From: Echinococcus granulosus
Lineage: Eukaryota > Platyhelminthes > Cestoda > Cyclophyllidea > Taeniidae
Assembly: GCF_000524195.1 (NCBI RefSeq)
Contig: NW_020170389.1
Coordinates: 1,787,016-1,851,015 of the forward strand
Direction of reading: 5' to 3'
Length of the DNA: 64,000 nt
Below the pieces are notes generated by a model. The model was not told the origin of the DNA, searched no databases, and saw nothing but the letters and a program-made list of their open reading frames with translations. The position numbers and the translations under genes are program-made. Shown one piece after another: positions 49,873-64,000 of the stretch (positions are counted from its first letter, which is position 1; each line of letters opens with the position of its first letter).

Positions 49873-52127
49873 TAATCGCGAAAATAGTTGCACAATATTT
49901 ATGAGTTCATAAAAGAATCCTCAAGATAACCATCCTTAAGAGTTTTAAACCTAGACAAAACTTTAAGGAAATTGTAAAAGAATTAACTGCTTCGTTTGAT
50001 TGTTCTATTTACAGTGTCAATTTTATTGCTGACAATTAGAAATATTCGCAATTTTCCCCAAATTGATCTTCTTCAGTTTGTTTTAAGACATTACTACTTT
50101 GTCGTTTTCACATGTTTAAAAGTATTTCACAAGCGAATCGCCAAAGTGGAAATGTGTAAGTCTTTGACATCGGTGATACTTTGTAAATACGGATCAAGTG
50201 AAAATCACAGACAAGAAGACTCAGAGGCTAGGACGAAAGATAAAGCATGGTAATTATTGTGCCGAAAGTCCTGAAACAATACGGACTTGCTCCACTGCTA
50301 ATGGATTAAATGTTCACTTTGCCGAAATAGTTTTTAGCTTTCGAATCGCTTTATGCTATTTTGACACGATATAACAATTTGTTTTTCATTTATTCAAGTT
50401 TAGCACAAATTGTTCCAAGACGACAAACTACCGAAGATAATTACAATGATGAAATTTAAAATAATATTGTTAAATAACATGTCAATGTATAGATTTTGGT
50501 AGAAGCTGTATTTGTTGTTTAACAATTCAACCTCTGAAAAAGTTTGAAAATTATCAGGAGCTGACAGATTATGCGGAACATTTAAATCCATGGGAAATTG
50601 CTGATTAGTTTACAACTAATACCATCATTTATGGTACCGCATTTTGGACAAAATAACAAGAAGCATTTCTTATTTTGCGTAAATATATTGTGTGCTACTT
50701 ATTTCTGCTTAGGATTCTTTTTAAAATCTGTGGTCAGACACCGCTAGCACATTTACAAGTGAGTCTTTGTGGCTCAGAGAGATAACTATGAATAGCATCC
50801 ACGAGGAGTTAAATTGGTATAACCATGCAAAAAAAACGTACAAATTGACGTACATACAGCGCTAATATAAGGACCCACCATAAGAAGGAATAATTTGCCC
50901 AGTTAGAATCACGGTCGTTATTGGTATGGCAACTGTGCAAAAGCATACACCAAAGTGAATTCAGAGCGATACTGCTTCTCGAGCCGCCATTCCAAATATT
51001 TCTTTCCAAAAGATGAGCCATCACAATTCGACAAATTCGCGAGAAATAGACTAAGGCATTTCTTGCACTATACTTTTTAATTCAATTAACGTAATTCATT
51101 TTAAGAGGTTGTTACATAGCTAATTAGCTTATATCACTTCCATTTCGATAAAGGCTCTTGAGAATACTGCATAGTTTTATAAATATGGGAAAGCAAATAC
51201 AGAACTATAAAAAACTGCGGTCTTAGGACTTCGCTGTGCCATTCGTATATTTACTGCCTTGACAAAGTAGAATGGATTGTTTTCATTTTTTCTACCTTTC
51301 GGTGGTAATTCACACCTAGTATGCAAGAGTGTTGACACGATCATCGTCGACCTAATATATTCCACAAATTGTTAAATTAGACAACATGGTTTGCTTGGTA
51401 TTGAATAAGTAAATATTTTGTGAGCATCCGTAAACCGATTTGAATTATCATGTTTTTGTAGCAAAATATAGAAAGGTTTTTTTGGTTAAAAAAGTGTTGC
51501 GATTTATATAAAGTTCCTTTACTTTAATAATTCTGCTCTAAATCCTTTTTTTGAATTGATCCTTTTTACCTATCTTATTTTATTAGGCTTTTAGAAATTT
51601 AAAAATTGTCGCATCAGCTACACCATATTTTATAGACCATGCAAACCACTTTCATTCTGTTAAAGTAGTTAAATTAGAAAATCCTAAGGTACACGATGTG
51701 GAAAACTGACCGTCTTAGTGTGATCAAGATAGCTAAGCTACCATAACTAAGGACGGATGCATTAGTTCCTTATCCGAGGGAAGATTGTTTGCTGATTCCC
51801 TAGGTGGCATTATGCGCTTGTTGTAGAAAATGCGTCCATTTTAATGTATTTTACCTGCACTGGCAAAATAGTTAACCAATTAAATGTGCTCATGTCATAC
51901 AAGGTAAGAACAATTTAAACACGAATACCTTCAGTCGTCCCACCAAAAGAAACTAAGTGGAATATTTAGGGACTTTGCGTAGTGTCACAAGTCTTCCTTG
52001 AATATAAATAACCATAGTACGAGAGATTGCCGGTGTACAGAAGGGATGGATGCCAAGTTCCACAGTGGAAATACAAAATAGCTTTAATTATCTGCAAAAT
52101 TAAAACAGAGAGTTTAGTAAATAAGCC
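49873..52127. other. intergenic AT-rich DNA (copy 2)
   Basis: Same as 21905-24159. No supported gene. Confidence 0.6.
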
Positions 52128-52928
52128 AAATTATGCAGCCCTTCTTTCCCCCTTTGAGCTTCGTCCTCGATGCTACCCTTGGTCAAGCGCTGTGATTGCC
52201 ATCAGCTCTCAATTGGCGCAGTAAGGAAAAACAAGCACAAGCCATTTACTCTAGTCATCAAATTTGCGTGCATCACTGATGCTTTTTAGCAATTCCACCA
52301 GATTTGAAATTTTTTCTTTTAGGAAGGCTGTATTAAAGAAAGGGATAATGTACACTTGTTAGTCGTAACAACACTGGCCCAAGAGCAGGGTTGCTTTAAA
52401 AAATAGCTCTATATGAATAGATCTCTGGTCTGTTCCTACTTGTCACTTTGTTCTTGCCTAACCAAATTTGTCCACCTAGCTAGAGAGGTAGAGATTCACT
52501 GCTTGTTCACCTAAGTGACATCGCCATGCAAGTATTGTGGACAACTCCGTAACGAACTTTGCAAGATGGGTAATAATTGATGCCGCATCAGTTGTTAATT
52601 GGCTTACTTTATGGACACGGAACTGGGGTAGTTGCCTGAGGTAAACTTCATTTTTAACCATTTTGTTAAAGGTCGTTACGGCCTATCTAATCTACAATGT
52701 ATTAATGTCACACTGAAACTTAACAGTAATTGAAGTGAGGGTAGCTATCCTTTATGATGGAGTTCAATTGCCTGACATCGCTGTAGCGGCCTGAGTCTTT
52801 CCTGAAGACCAAAGAAATCATAGCCTTAGGGAAAAATTTGCATTGCTGAAGGGTTAGAGGACTATTGACATAGCTTAAGGCACTGCCCTCCAACAGAAGT
52901 GCCTAGGCAAGACCCAAGCAAGCATTTT
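52128..52928 (+). mobile_element. decayed TRIM-like LTR element (copy 2)
   Basis: Duplicate of the element at 24160-24960. Its LTR-like start TGTAGCGGCC is at 52779. Edges are uncertain and there is no coding capacity. Confidence 0.58.
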
Positions 52929-53961
52929 AACACATAATCAAGCTTGCAGATTTTGTTCTGAGCAAGTTGTGGTTTCAAGTGAGTAAATTTTTCAAGATTT
53001 ACAAATATAATTATTAAATCTATTATATTCCAAGCAAGTCTGTAAATTCGAAATCACAAAAATGGAATCCCTATGGTTGGGCCCAACTAAACATTTAGTA
53101 CCTTTATGGTTATTACAAATATTTGCGAATCAAACAAGTTCTGGCTATATATAGCATTGAACTCATAGCGCTATCACAGCATTGCTTTAGGTAAAGGTCC
53201 AAATCGTACTGTAGGTTTTGTCTGTAACTCAAAAGGCTGAGAAACGTTTATTTGGATTCAAAGCCTAACAACGTTATAGTGATGTATTTCTATAGAAATT
53301 CAAAAAGCAGTAGAGTTGATTAGTCCATTTAGTAAAAAAAGGTGCCTCAGGTTTATCATTAGGTGACCTCTAATTTTGGCACCATGTTATGCTAATAGAC
53401 TTTTTAACTGCATATAACACTGCTTCGAAAATAACCTCACTTTATCTTATTCGGTATAGTGTTCACACAAGCTCCGCTTTTATTTTAACTCAGTTGATTA
53501 CTAGTAGCTTTTTTTAGTTCTTAAACACGGAACAAAAAGGCTTCACCGGGTATTTTTTGAAAACACAAATGTTTTAGTCAAATATTTTAGTTCTGTTTAA
53601 CAAGCACTATGGTGTTTTTATCTAAAGGTTCATCAAAACATCCCACTTATTTCAGGTATATGATCTCCTAACATAGTGTTTTGCTTCTGTAGTCTAAGTG
53701 CTGCCTCCTTTCCTGCGTTCTTGTGCTGTTATATTTTGTAATGTAAACTTTTAACGGAAACCACAACGCTGGCTGTTGTTTTAATCAAAGCTCTGGTTAC
53801 GGATAGATTTTTCCCCGTTGAGGCTGGCGTACCATATGGGAAAGTAAATGCGAATCGTAAGCTGTATACAAGCGTAAATTTTGCCGTTTTAGGTTCAAAT
53901 TTTTCCTCCTAGAATAAGGTATGTTTTAAATTATTTGACTAAGTTTAACAATAGCTTAACA
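52929..53961. other. spacer between TRIM-like elements (copy 2)
   Basis: Same as 24961-25993. No supported gene. Confidence 0.55.
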
Positions 53962-53965
53962 GTAT

Positions 53966-54824
53966 TGTAGCGTCCCGGGACTCCCTGAAGACGAAAGAAG
54001 GCAAAATACTCGGGCAGAATATATATTTAGAGCAGAAAAGGTGTCTGGGCTATTTGAACGGCCTAAAAGGCCAACCCACCCAACGAGGTACAAGGGGGCT
54101 AATTCATCAAAGTACAAAAGTGGCGCCTCACCAGTGCCAAGGGATAAACCACTATCGTATTACATAGCCTCCCTCCTCTTTTGAGCGTCGTCCCCGGCGC
54201 TCCCGCAGGTCAACCTTCCGCGTCAGCCATTACAACGTAGTCGGTGCAGTAAAGAAACACCCACGAGCCGACCGTGCCAGTCACCAAATTAGCGCGCAAC
54301 TGAGGGGATACTTGACCTCAAAGTCGCTGATCCCTCCTAGCGGCTGGACTGGATCTGGAGTTTCGTTCGGTTTGGGGATATGATTCAGAATGGTGGGGGA
54401 AACCTGTAACGAAACTTCCCGATGGTTCACGGCCAATGTCACTTCAGTTGTCATTGGCTTTTCTGTAGAACACGGGACTGGGAGAGATGCCGAAGGTGGA
54501 CGCCAACATCAACCCTTCTATTAGGGGTCATCACCATTCTCCCATCCGTAGCATATGTACTTCTTCCGCTCCACTAAGGCTTATCACGCAGAAGTGGAAA
54601 ATCAGGATACATGTCCTTTAAGATCGGGTTCGCTTTCCGTTGCCACCAGTGTAGCGTTCCAGGACTCCCTGAAGACGAAAGAAGACAAAGTACGCGGGCA
54701 GAAAATATATTCAGCACGGAGAAAATGTCTGGGCTATTGGCACGGCCCAAAAGGCCAGCCCACTTGGCGAGGTACAAGGGGGCTAATTCACCAGTGCCGA
54801 GAGACAAACCACTGTCGTATTACA
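53966..54824 (+). mobile_element. TRIM-like non-coding LTR retroelement (copy 2)
   Basis: Duplicate of 25998-26856: LTRs at 53966-54164 and 54650-54824, target duplication GTAT at 53962-53965 and 54825-54828. It arose with the 28-kb duplication and not by independent insertion, since the flanks and the LTR differences are shared. Confidence 0.8.
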
Positions 54825-54828
54825 GTAT

Positions 54829-57800
54829 AGTATTACCAAATTTAGGTTAGATTTGGTAAAAACCATGCAAAAGGGAAATCCCAGTGGTCCTTTTAATATC
54901 AATTAAGATGATGAAAATAATTGTAAAAAGGATTGAACTATTTATGCAGAGTTCCCTGACCATGCAGGTTTTATGAACCACTTTATGCAAATGTTCGCAT
55001 TAAGATTTAGCGTATCAAATAAGGTGCATATAAAGTGCACATTTTTAATCTCAGTTGTAATAGAAAATCAACTCTTTAAATTATCTGCACAACTTTTTTA
55101 AATGATTGCGTTTTAAAATGAAATTTACAAAAGTAGCCTAAAATAAGTTATTTGTTTTTATAAACAAATTTATTTGCTAAACTATTTCTTCCTTTCATAA
55201 ATGTATGCACAATAAAGCATTTTAGTTGGCACATAAAAGGAATTTTACAGCTGAAAGTAGTAAGATAAAATTAGATTTGCATTTTAGGCAACCCAGAGAA
55301 TCTTTTCCTATTTTTCATTCTTAACACTAATTACTCCTAATTTTAAAAGTGACAAGATTAATTTTAAATGAGATTTTGTGTTAAGTATTAAAAATTGAGG
55401 CTTAATGCCAAAGACCATTAAGTTATTCTTACGCATTTCTGATTTTGCAAACCATATATACAATTTTGCTTATAATCAACATTTTAAATTCCTTAGCTCT
55501 TATTTTTTAGCATATCGTACACTACTGCAATGCTTTCAATACACAAATCATGTGATTACAATACCCAAAGCGGCTTTAAATTTAATTTAAACGCAATTTT
55601 TAGGTGCCTTTGCGAAAAAAGATCTTTGCATTTTTAAAGTAGCTGATTAAATTTATTTATTCACTTTCAAGCAAATTTTGTAAATTATGGTTTTTAGAAT
55701 CTGAAAACAGCCAAGATGCTATAGACACGATAGAAAATCCATGTTGCAGAGTTGATTGTCAGGCTGTGAAGCCCTAGGAGTTCGCACAGATATATGCGTA
55801 ATACTTTGCTTGCTGAACTTTTTATTTGGGCTTTGCGGTTACTGATTGCAGGGTTCATTATAATAGCCTCCCGGTCCTTCTCTCAGTCGACGATACTTAT
55901 TCTGCTCATGTACTGTGTCCTTCCTGTCTTCAAAAAGGTCTCAATGCTCTACATTGGTAGATGCAGCAAGCGAACCCGATTTTATAAAATATATACTTCG
56001 GTTTTTACCACAATGTTATAAATCCTGACATAAAACTGTGACGACCTTTAACAGAAGGGTCGAAAAATGTCTATTCTAGGAAACTATAACAGTTATTACC
56101 GTATAAAGCGCACTAGCCATGACCGCAAACCACTGTAAAAATTTCGTTATGGAGTTGTCTACGGTAATCGCATGAAGATCAATTATGTAAACTCATTATG
56201 CCTATTCTACATCTTCACTAGCTAGGTAGGACCCAAAAAGATATGACTAAGCAGTACTAGAGAATAAAATGGTAAACAGGAACAGATGCAAAATCTTGTT
56301 TACACAAAATTATTTTTAAACAACATTCCTTACTAAGTGACAAGTGATAAACAGAAGTGAAGGCCAGCACATTCCCTTGTCTCCGAACCCAGTTTCCGTA
56401 CAGGACGAAACTTTAGGAAACTGTTGAATTGCCAAGAGGAAACAGTGACGCAGAAGTCAACTTCCTTCTTTTAAATTACTGATTATATTGTGATGGCCAG
56501 CACACGAGTTCGGCAATGGGTAACGCCGGTGACTATGCGCAAAAGACGAGGTGGGCTATATAACATTTTAATTATTTGTTTCACATTTCGTTTTGATTTA
56601 ATGGGAACTTAATGCTCCATCTTCGTATTTTCTCTTAGCAGCATGGGCTCTGAGACAAGGCAGTGGTCCCTCATCCTAGCATTATGCCTTCTTTTTGTGT
56701 AGCAGATAAATATCAAATGTCTCGAAAAAGCTTTATTCAAAAAGCTAATAACGTAGTAGCAGATCTGGTGATCAAATTTTAAAAAGGCAGTGACTACATG
56801 TTTTTGGTGGCGATATACATTCAAACAAAGGCAAAACTTGATACTGTTTTACCGTATAAAATACCAACACAATTGCTCTTCTCCTGCAGGGTGACAAATT
56901 AAATGTTTGTTGAAATTTTTGATAAACTGCAAGGAAAATGTTATTAATTTTTCAAAATTGGCAGCACTAGTGTCATGATTACTTGTGTTGGAATTACTTT
57001 GAAAAGCAGACTACGTGTAGCACCTATTGCGAAGCTGTTTGGTTTTAAAAGCATTTTACTTCTAACACCTCACAAAAATGAGACTAAAAAGTTTATGATG
57101 TTTAATAGTAAAACCAAAAAAAAATTAAAAAGGGCCTGGTATGCTTTAAATATGGTTTTACTAACAAAAAAAGGCCGTACTCTTAAGATCCTTTATTTTG
57201 CAGGTTTGTGATAAATCACACATAAAGCTAAATTTGAATACATCTGATTGACGTTACGAGTAGTTTCCTATCCTATTTCACCCTAAATTATAATCTTGAG
57301 GTTGGTTTTTTAAAATTTTACCATTATCAACAAATTCAGAGTTTTATAAAAAAAATTAATAGAATTACACTATAACAAAAAAAACAAAACGCGAAATGTG
57401 TAATTTAGGCTAAAATAAGATTTACTGGTTTAAAAAATATCTGCCTGCTTAAATTCTTGTTGAATTCCTTCAAAACTAAAAACTTCCTTTGTCAACCCCT
57501 TTATTTAAGCAAATTGTTGTTTTATTGTGTTTCTTATTTCTTCATAATATCTTTTTAGGTACATATTTTCTTGAATGCTAATAATGTAGGCTTTATATAT
57601 CTATAATCGTCACCTGGGTGGGTGCTACATTGCTCTCAATGGTAATAAACGCAATAAAAAATGAAAAAACTATGAAACTGCAGGATTATAATTTGCTGAG
57701 AGATTACCGTATAAGCATGTTGATGGAAACTACTAACATAGAAGGACACCTTAAGCGGTGGTAAACATTTTTCAATTACTAAAATAAAGCTATGATATTA

Positions 57801-60800
57801 ATTAGTTTTAGACTTACTCTGCTTTGACGTTTATTAAACACTGATATATTAAGTCAGTTAGTGATTTTCTGAACTTTCAAAGATATCTAGGGACAGGTTA
57901 TTTACATCTCATTATTTGGTACACAAACAAACTCTTAACCTAATAAATTATATATAAAGTTCCTGTTAATTTACGCAAATTTTTTTAGATTAGGAACCCA
58001 AATTCATATTACTAATTTTTACCGCCTAACGTTACCCTTAAAACTTGTCAAAAGATAAGCTTATGACCAGGTTAAAAGATTTTGCAACAATTCCTAGCAG
58101 AAGGGTTGCTAATGGCGTCCGTTTCTAGTTGCCTTATCAGTCTTGTTATTTATTAAAAGCTTTAGCACTAGCCGTAACCTGTATAAATTTAGCAAGGAAG
58201 ATAAAATTATCATGACAGTTTTGAAAACTGTCAAGAAAACTGTCGAGAAAATACATATTTTTTCAAAACTATATGAACTTTTTGAACTCATTTTAGCCTA
58301 ATACAAGGTGCTTTTGTCACGTATAAATAGAAAACCAATCCTTACTTAAGTGCAAAAACTGTAATGCATGTTGCAAATACTTTTTCTCCATTATCACAAC
58401 TATTTCTCTCTTTTCAAAATAATACTGTTGCATAAAACTACTTTTTAGTTCTAGTTTGCAATACTAGACCTTTTTGTAATGGTAGAACGGCATAGGCTGC
58501 AGATGGAATAATCTAAAACGACTCATAGTAAAAGGACTAAAACTGACGTCCTGTATTCTGCAGGATTGATGTTTACAACAGAAATGCCACTAATTATAAA
58601 CCATCTGAAAAAGTTTTGTTATGGGTTTGCTAGCAATACATGTATGAGGATGTCTACTATAAGAAAATAATCGGAAAATATAATTTTTTAAAGCACTAAG
58701 GTAGAAAGTAGAAAGGTAATGTCTTACACAAAGTCTCAAACAAACAAAGACAAACGACAACTTGAGATAGGCTAAACTGATTATTAAAGAATGTTTTAGA
58801 ATTTTTATTCGCATTAAAAGACACAACGTAAACATATGGCAGCATTTGAAAGATGATAGCACAAACCAAATATTTGGCATCGATTATATGTAGATATTTA
58901 TTGAATGAATTTTCTGAACCAACTCAATATCCGCCATCTAAAAAGGAATTCGTTCAGTAATACCTCTTAAAACACATAAAAACCCAAAAGCAATTTTGTT
59001 CGCTTTTTAACGGTTAAATAGGCTTACTAATCATGAATGACAGAAAAGGGGTTATCAAATTAAAAAATATCTTACACCAAGGGTAGAAAGATAAAGCTAA
59101 AATTTAAGCAGACGTTTAACGATTGCACATAAACAAGCATTGAAATACTATGTGAAACCCACGAGGAAAATACCCTTCCCCAGGAGGCCGCTGAGGTAAA
59201 AACTCAACAGGTATATCTTAAGAGAGCAAAAATTAATGTGAACTGCACTGTGAAAGAAATATGTAAGGTTGAAAAATCTTACAAGGACATGGGGTACTAG
59301 TGACAGCTACAACTGTGTTGCGACTCTTATGACATCCTAAAATATAAAAAAAATATTACAATACTTTTAAATTTATGTTCTCGAAAGAACGGACATATTT
59401 GTAACAATCGTGCAAAACGTATAACATACCACATTTGCATTTCTTGTAACAGCATCTACAGCCTGCAATATTCGGTCCTTTATTACGTTTTCTAAATTTC
59501 GTTTGTTACTATAAATGACGCTTTAATCTCTTTATTTTTTAGTACATAAATGCAAAAAGAATTTAGTTTTAACAAAGAGCTTAACGTTCAAGAACTGAAA
59601 ACAAATCTGATCATAATACAAATTCTGTTAATAACACAAGAACTTATTGCAATCTTTTAACTTTTTGTATTAGATATTTAAAAACAAAACAAACAAAACA
59701 GCTTTTAATATTGTAGTTTAGGCTTTACTTTTAACCTTAAACATATGTATTTTTGCTTAATTTTAGCAACTACGAAAATGCAGAAATCGCAGTATACTTA
59801 CCCATCGTAACCCTCCGTTATGGTCTTCGCTATTACAAACGCAAGAAGATGCAATATATTTAGGAGCTAGAGGTAAAAATCCAATAGAATTGTACAGATG
59901 CGCACGTCACTTAGCATAAAAACAGTGGACACATAATTTGATCGATTGACTTTTGCTTGGCAAAACATCCACATTTATGCAACGATCTTATCCTGTATAA
60001 TAAGTGCCTTAAATTAACATTAATTTTTCTAAATTTTTTAAAAAAGAGTTTCTTTGTTTTAATAATTTATTTTTGCTTTGATCATATTGTGAATTTTTTT
60101 AAAGAATAGCCTCAAAAACTTTATAAAATAATTAAAAAATTTTCGCGATGTCACGGTTACTTTTGGCAAAAATTTTGCATAGTAGTTAGTGTGTATATTG
60201 CGAATTTTAAAATAAGCACAAAATTATATTTGAAGAAAGCGATGGATAACTATACGATGATAATCTGAAAAAATTTGTGACCCTTACCTTTTCCTGTGAA
60301 ATTTTGCGGCAAAAAAGAGAAACGGTATGTAAAATTTGGCCTTGACCTACTTAAGTCTATATGTGAACACATGAAGTAGTAAAAATTTACTTAATTAAAA
60401 AAAACCTTTAAAAGGCATATTTTTTTTCCATAAATTGATGTGTGTGTTATTTGAATGTAAGCAGCGTATTTTGTATCTTCTTAACATTTAGGAATTTATA
60501 TTAAAAGGGTTATTTTGGCACAAGGTAATCTCTGCTTAAGCTTGCAATTTTTAACCATTTTTTTAATCATCATGCACTAAAACCTTAAACTGCATCAAGT
60601 AGGTAATAAATTTCCACCAGCTTTCTTTTGATTTATCAAAGTTTGTTTTTTATTTGGTTTACATCATTTCACTAAAAAAAATTCAAACTAAAAATTGCTA
60701 TGATCACTGTCTTTAATTTACTAAATGAATCTAGCAAAATTAATGTGGAAAAAAAAGAAATTCTTTAATCCGCAAATTTTTTACGCATCGCATTTTCCCT

Positions 60801-63800
60801 AAACTGAGAGTAAAAGCTGACTTTTAAGCAAGTTTAACTTTTACTCTTAGTTATTGAGCTATTACCGATGGTTTTGCTGTGACATGTTGTATAATGAAGT
60901 TACGGCTTAAATTGCAATTTAGATGGCCTAGAGTCAACTGGTTAAATTCAAAAAAGAGTATGTACAATATCTTAATAAAAAAGAGAGTTCTAGCAGCATT
61001 TTTTGCGAATGGTGATAGAGTGTTTTTAATTCTTATTTGACAAGACTTGTTTTAGGATAAAAAAATTTGGACTCAAAAAAATTTAACGTCATAATTGTTA
61101 GTTAACTTTGTTTTTGTCACTAATTATGGCTGTTGTGATAACCATTTGTAATGAATCATTCATAAATCCAGGTTAAGTAAAGCAGCGCATTTGAAACCCA
61201 TTACGTGTATTAAATTCTTTTTTGCATAATTGACTGGCACATTATTTTTGAGTAACATTTTATACACTCTTATTCTTCTTGAGGATAGATTCTTTTTTTA
61301 AGCGTTTTCACACAACATTATTGGTTTTTGTTAAATTTTTTACTGTAAGGCAAATGAGTGGTTGTCCTTAATTAATTTAAAACTTATATCGGTTTTCTAA
61401 AGATTGATACAAGGATTTTATATTTATTTACTAGGTTTTTTAAACAAATTGTTAGGTAGACTAGAAGATCAGCTCGATTTTAACCAAAATTTTAGCAATA
61501 AAAAAATCTAATAAAAACAAAAAATTTTGTTGCAAAACAGGTCTTGATTGGCACAATTTTTTAAACATTTATAGGCTTTCAATCAAAGTTATTGCCCACG
61601 AGAGAAAGTTAAAACTTAAGGCCTTAACCTTTGCCTGAAAAAATTAAATAGCAATGTTTGCTCTAGATACACTTTATAAGGCATGCGTGTTAAACAGAGT
61701 AGTAAACACGACACGTAAGCAACTATTTAGCAAAAATCCAATTTTTTACAATTTAGTTGCATTTATTTAGATTTATTTAAGATCCTTTTAAAAACTAGCT
61801 ATGTATGTTTAAAAAAAGGAAACCTTTTTTTGAGTTTGATAGGTAGCTAGACAAAATTTAGTGCATTAATGAGAAAACCACAAAAATCCAAGTGATTTTT
61901 TTTACCTCAAATGATCTCGCAAAAAAAAAAACATAATTTGGTAGCTCATATTTTTGAATTAAAATAATTTAAATATATTTGGCTTTTATATCATTTTGCG
62001 TTGTTTTTTTTTTGTAAAAGTTAACTATTTTTTTGAAAATAAAACTTACATTTTGACATTTTTAATTAAAATGCACACTTTATTTAATTTACCACGGCTT
62101 TCTAAGTTATATAAAATTTTTTATATAATAATATTTTGTAGGGCATTTGACATAACGAAAAAAAGCAAAAGTCAACTTCTAAACGTATATTCTAAATCTT
62201 TTTTTTTCAATACAACGCAGATGTTTCTAAACAATTCTCTGATTGATTTCAATACAATGTAATTTTTAATGTTTAAAAAAGAAAATAAATTGTTATGTTT
62301 TTGTGAACAATTTTTAACTGTTTGAAGTGGTGGCGACACTGCTACGTGAGCGAACAAAATGTGTTTTTTAAGAAATGGTAATTTGCATTTGTCACAATTT
62401 TATGATCTCAATTGGGCAAAATTTTTTCTGCCGTATAGTGTACGAGGAAAAAAAATTTTTTACTTTTAACACACACATGAAAAAATTATAGACTTGTTTT
62501 GGTAATTGCACTAAAATACAAAGTAATAAAGATTGCCACTTTAACCGGTTAATTATACTTTAACAAAAAATTCCTTTAAATTTCATTAAACTTTTTATTA
62601 AATTTAAACTTACGTTTTTAAAATTGTACGCACTGATTTTGACGAAAATGCCTATTTAGCATTTAACGAACGTCATGCAAAAAAACGAAAACTTTGCCGC
62701 GCAAAACAATATTAAGCGTCTTTCTTTGCGTTAAATTTCTAACTAAATAATTTGAGATTCCGAATGCAAAAAAAGGAATTAAAATCTTAGTTTTCAGTTG
62801 TAAATTTGGTAAATCAACAATTTGTTAGCTAATTTTTTGGATGAAATTTTTGTAAATTCAGTTTAACTTTACTTCTCAAATAATATAATTTTTTTAAAAG
62901 TGTTTACAAAAATTGGAGGAAAACTAACTTGTAACAAAATGGTTATATGACTAAAAATCTTTATATTCCTTTATTTTAAATGATGCTATTAGGTCTTAAA
63001 AACACCTTTTTTTTCTGCGACATGTACATTTTTTAATGCATATGAATTAGGTTTCCTTACCGTACAGATTTACGCAGTAGAGTTACAGCCTGTAGAATTC
63101 ACCTTAAATTATGTGCATGTCTAATCGATTTAATTAAAAGATGTAATCTCAGCAAATTTTGACAAATGTAGACAACTCCACAACGGGCATTACGGACTTT
63201 TAACTGCCCGAGTAACCCCACACACTATTGTCGATATGTAACAAATACCGCCTTTGAAAAGGCCTTGAATATAACTGAAGCATAGCTGCGTTGCATGATC
63301 CTGTACGCAGTACATAATGTCGTTGTTGGTAAAAATTCAGTGATCAAAAAATTTAAAAAAGGATTTTTCTCAATATTAAAAATTATAATAATACCCAAAA
63401 ATGATCAAAAAAAGAATCTGTTTTTGTTTTTTTGTTTTTACTCGGTAGATTAGTTTGGGCTTCAAAACGACAAAATCTGCATTTTTGCCTTAAATTAAAA
63501 ACAAAACTAACAAAATTATAGTTTAATTAGTTAATTATTTGACCATTTTTACCAAAAAGTACAGTTGGCAGAAATGCTACGATAGACCTTACTAAAAAAA
63601 ATTAAACACAAAAAAATTTGAGGCATTCACAAACATTAAATGCATAAATTTTTGTCAAACTATTTCTAAATTTTTCAAATGTCATTTTTTTAGCAAATAT
63701 TGCAAAACAAAACAAAAGTAGTAGTTTTTTTGCCATGGCAAAAACATTTCGTAAAGGTGAATTGCATTATTATCAATACTTTATTCTATTGCCTTTAACG

Positions 63801-64000
63801 CTATAAACTCAATAGGTAATCAAAGAAAAACTAAGGTTTTTTAGCAAATAATTGAAATATCTCTAAGTAGAACACCAAGATTTAAAAAGAATTAACATTC
63901 ATTTTCTTGCTTTCCATTTATATATTTGAGGCAATTAAGGCTTTACAGATAAAAAATTTGCTTGGGATAGCTAATTGTTACCTTAAGCTAACCCCAAGGT
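54829..64000. other. very AT-rich gene-poor block (copy 2)
   Basis: Same as 26861-36032. The perfect inverted repeat is at 58213-58233. The window ends at the exact end of the unit. Confidence 0.55.

Larger units (their letters stand above)
36033..64000. repeat. 27,968-bp tandem duplication, copy 2
   Basis: Second head-to-tail copy of the unit. It starts directly after CCCCAAGGT at 36032 with AACAGCTTTATC, with no spacer. It runs to the last base of the window, which also reads CCCCAAGGT, so the copy is complete to the base. Whether a third copy or unique sequence follows cannot be seen. All exon and transposon positions are those of copy 1 plus 27,968. Confidence 0.98.

Noticed and set aside
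1..64000. tRNA, rRNA, CRISPR arrays and bacterial operons
   Set aside because: None seen on reading both strands. The sequence is eukaryotic nuclear in character.

Overview
This window is eukaryotic nuclear DNA: AT-rich, intron-dominated, with small GC-richer exons, canonical GT/AG splice sites and a 100-N scaffold gap (7835-7934). It has no bacterial-style gene density, rRNA, tRNA or CRISPR that I can see. The one gene I can identify is an animal syndecan. The host is therefore a metazoan, probably an invertebrate. A compact LTR element of the TRIM type, strongly AT-rich introns and GC-richer exons make a flatworm my best guess, held with low confidence.

Layout. Positions 1-7834 are single-copy sequence with no gene I can support, followed by the gap and a 130-bp single-copy stub. 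From 8065 to the end, the window is two head-to-tail copies of one 27,968-bp unit (8065-36032 and 36033-64000). They are identical wherever I compared them. The second copy ends on the last base of the window.

Each unit holds, in order, the 3' part of a plus-strand syndecan gene in six exons. These are a thyroglobulin type-1 exon, an SEA-domain exon, exons of 53 and 43 nt, a 144-nt juxtamembrane exon, and a terminal exon with the membrane span and the conserved cytoplasmic tail ending in EFYA. Splice phases agree across all five introns and give about 370 residues. Start codon, signal peptide and glycosaminoglycan-attachment region are not identified, so the gene is 5'-incomplete. Downstream in each unit come a probable 3' UTR, a decayed TRIM-like element, a much better preserved TRIM-like element (two LTRs, 4-bp target duplication GTAT), and about 9 kb of very AT-rich DNA with no recognised gene.

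Two points stand out. First, this syndecan ectodomain carries two folded modules (TY-1 and SEA), whereas the familiar vertebrate and fly syndecans have an unstructured ectodomain. Second, the exact 28-kb tandem duplication is either a very recent duplication of the 3' half of the gene or an assembly error. The coincidence of its end with the window end, and the nearby N gap, make an artefact a serious possibility.
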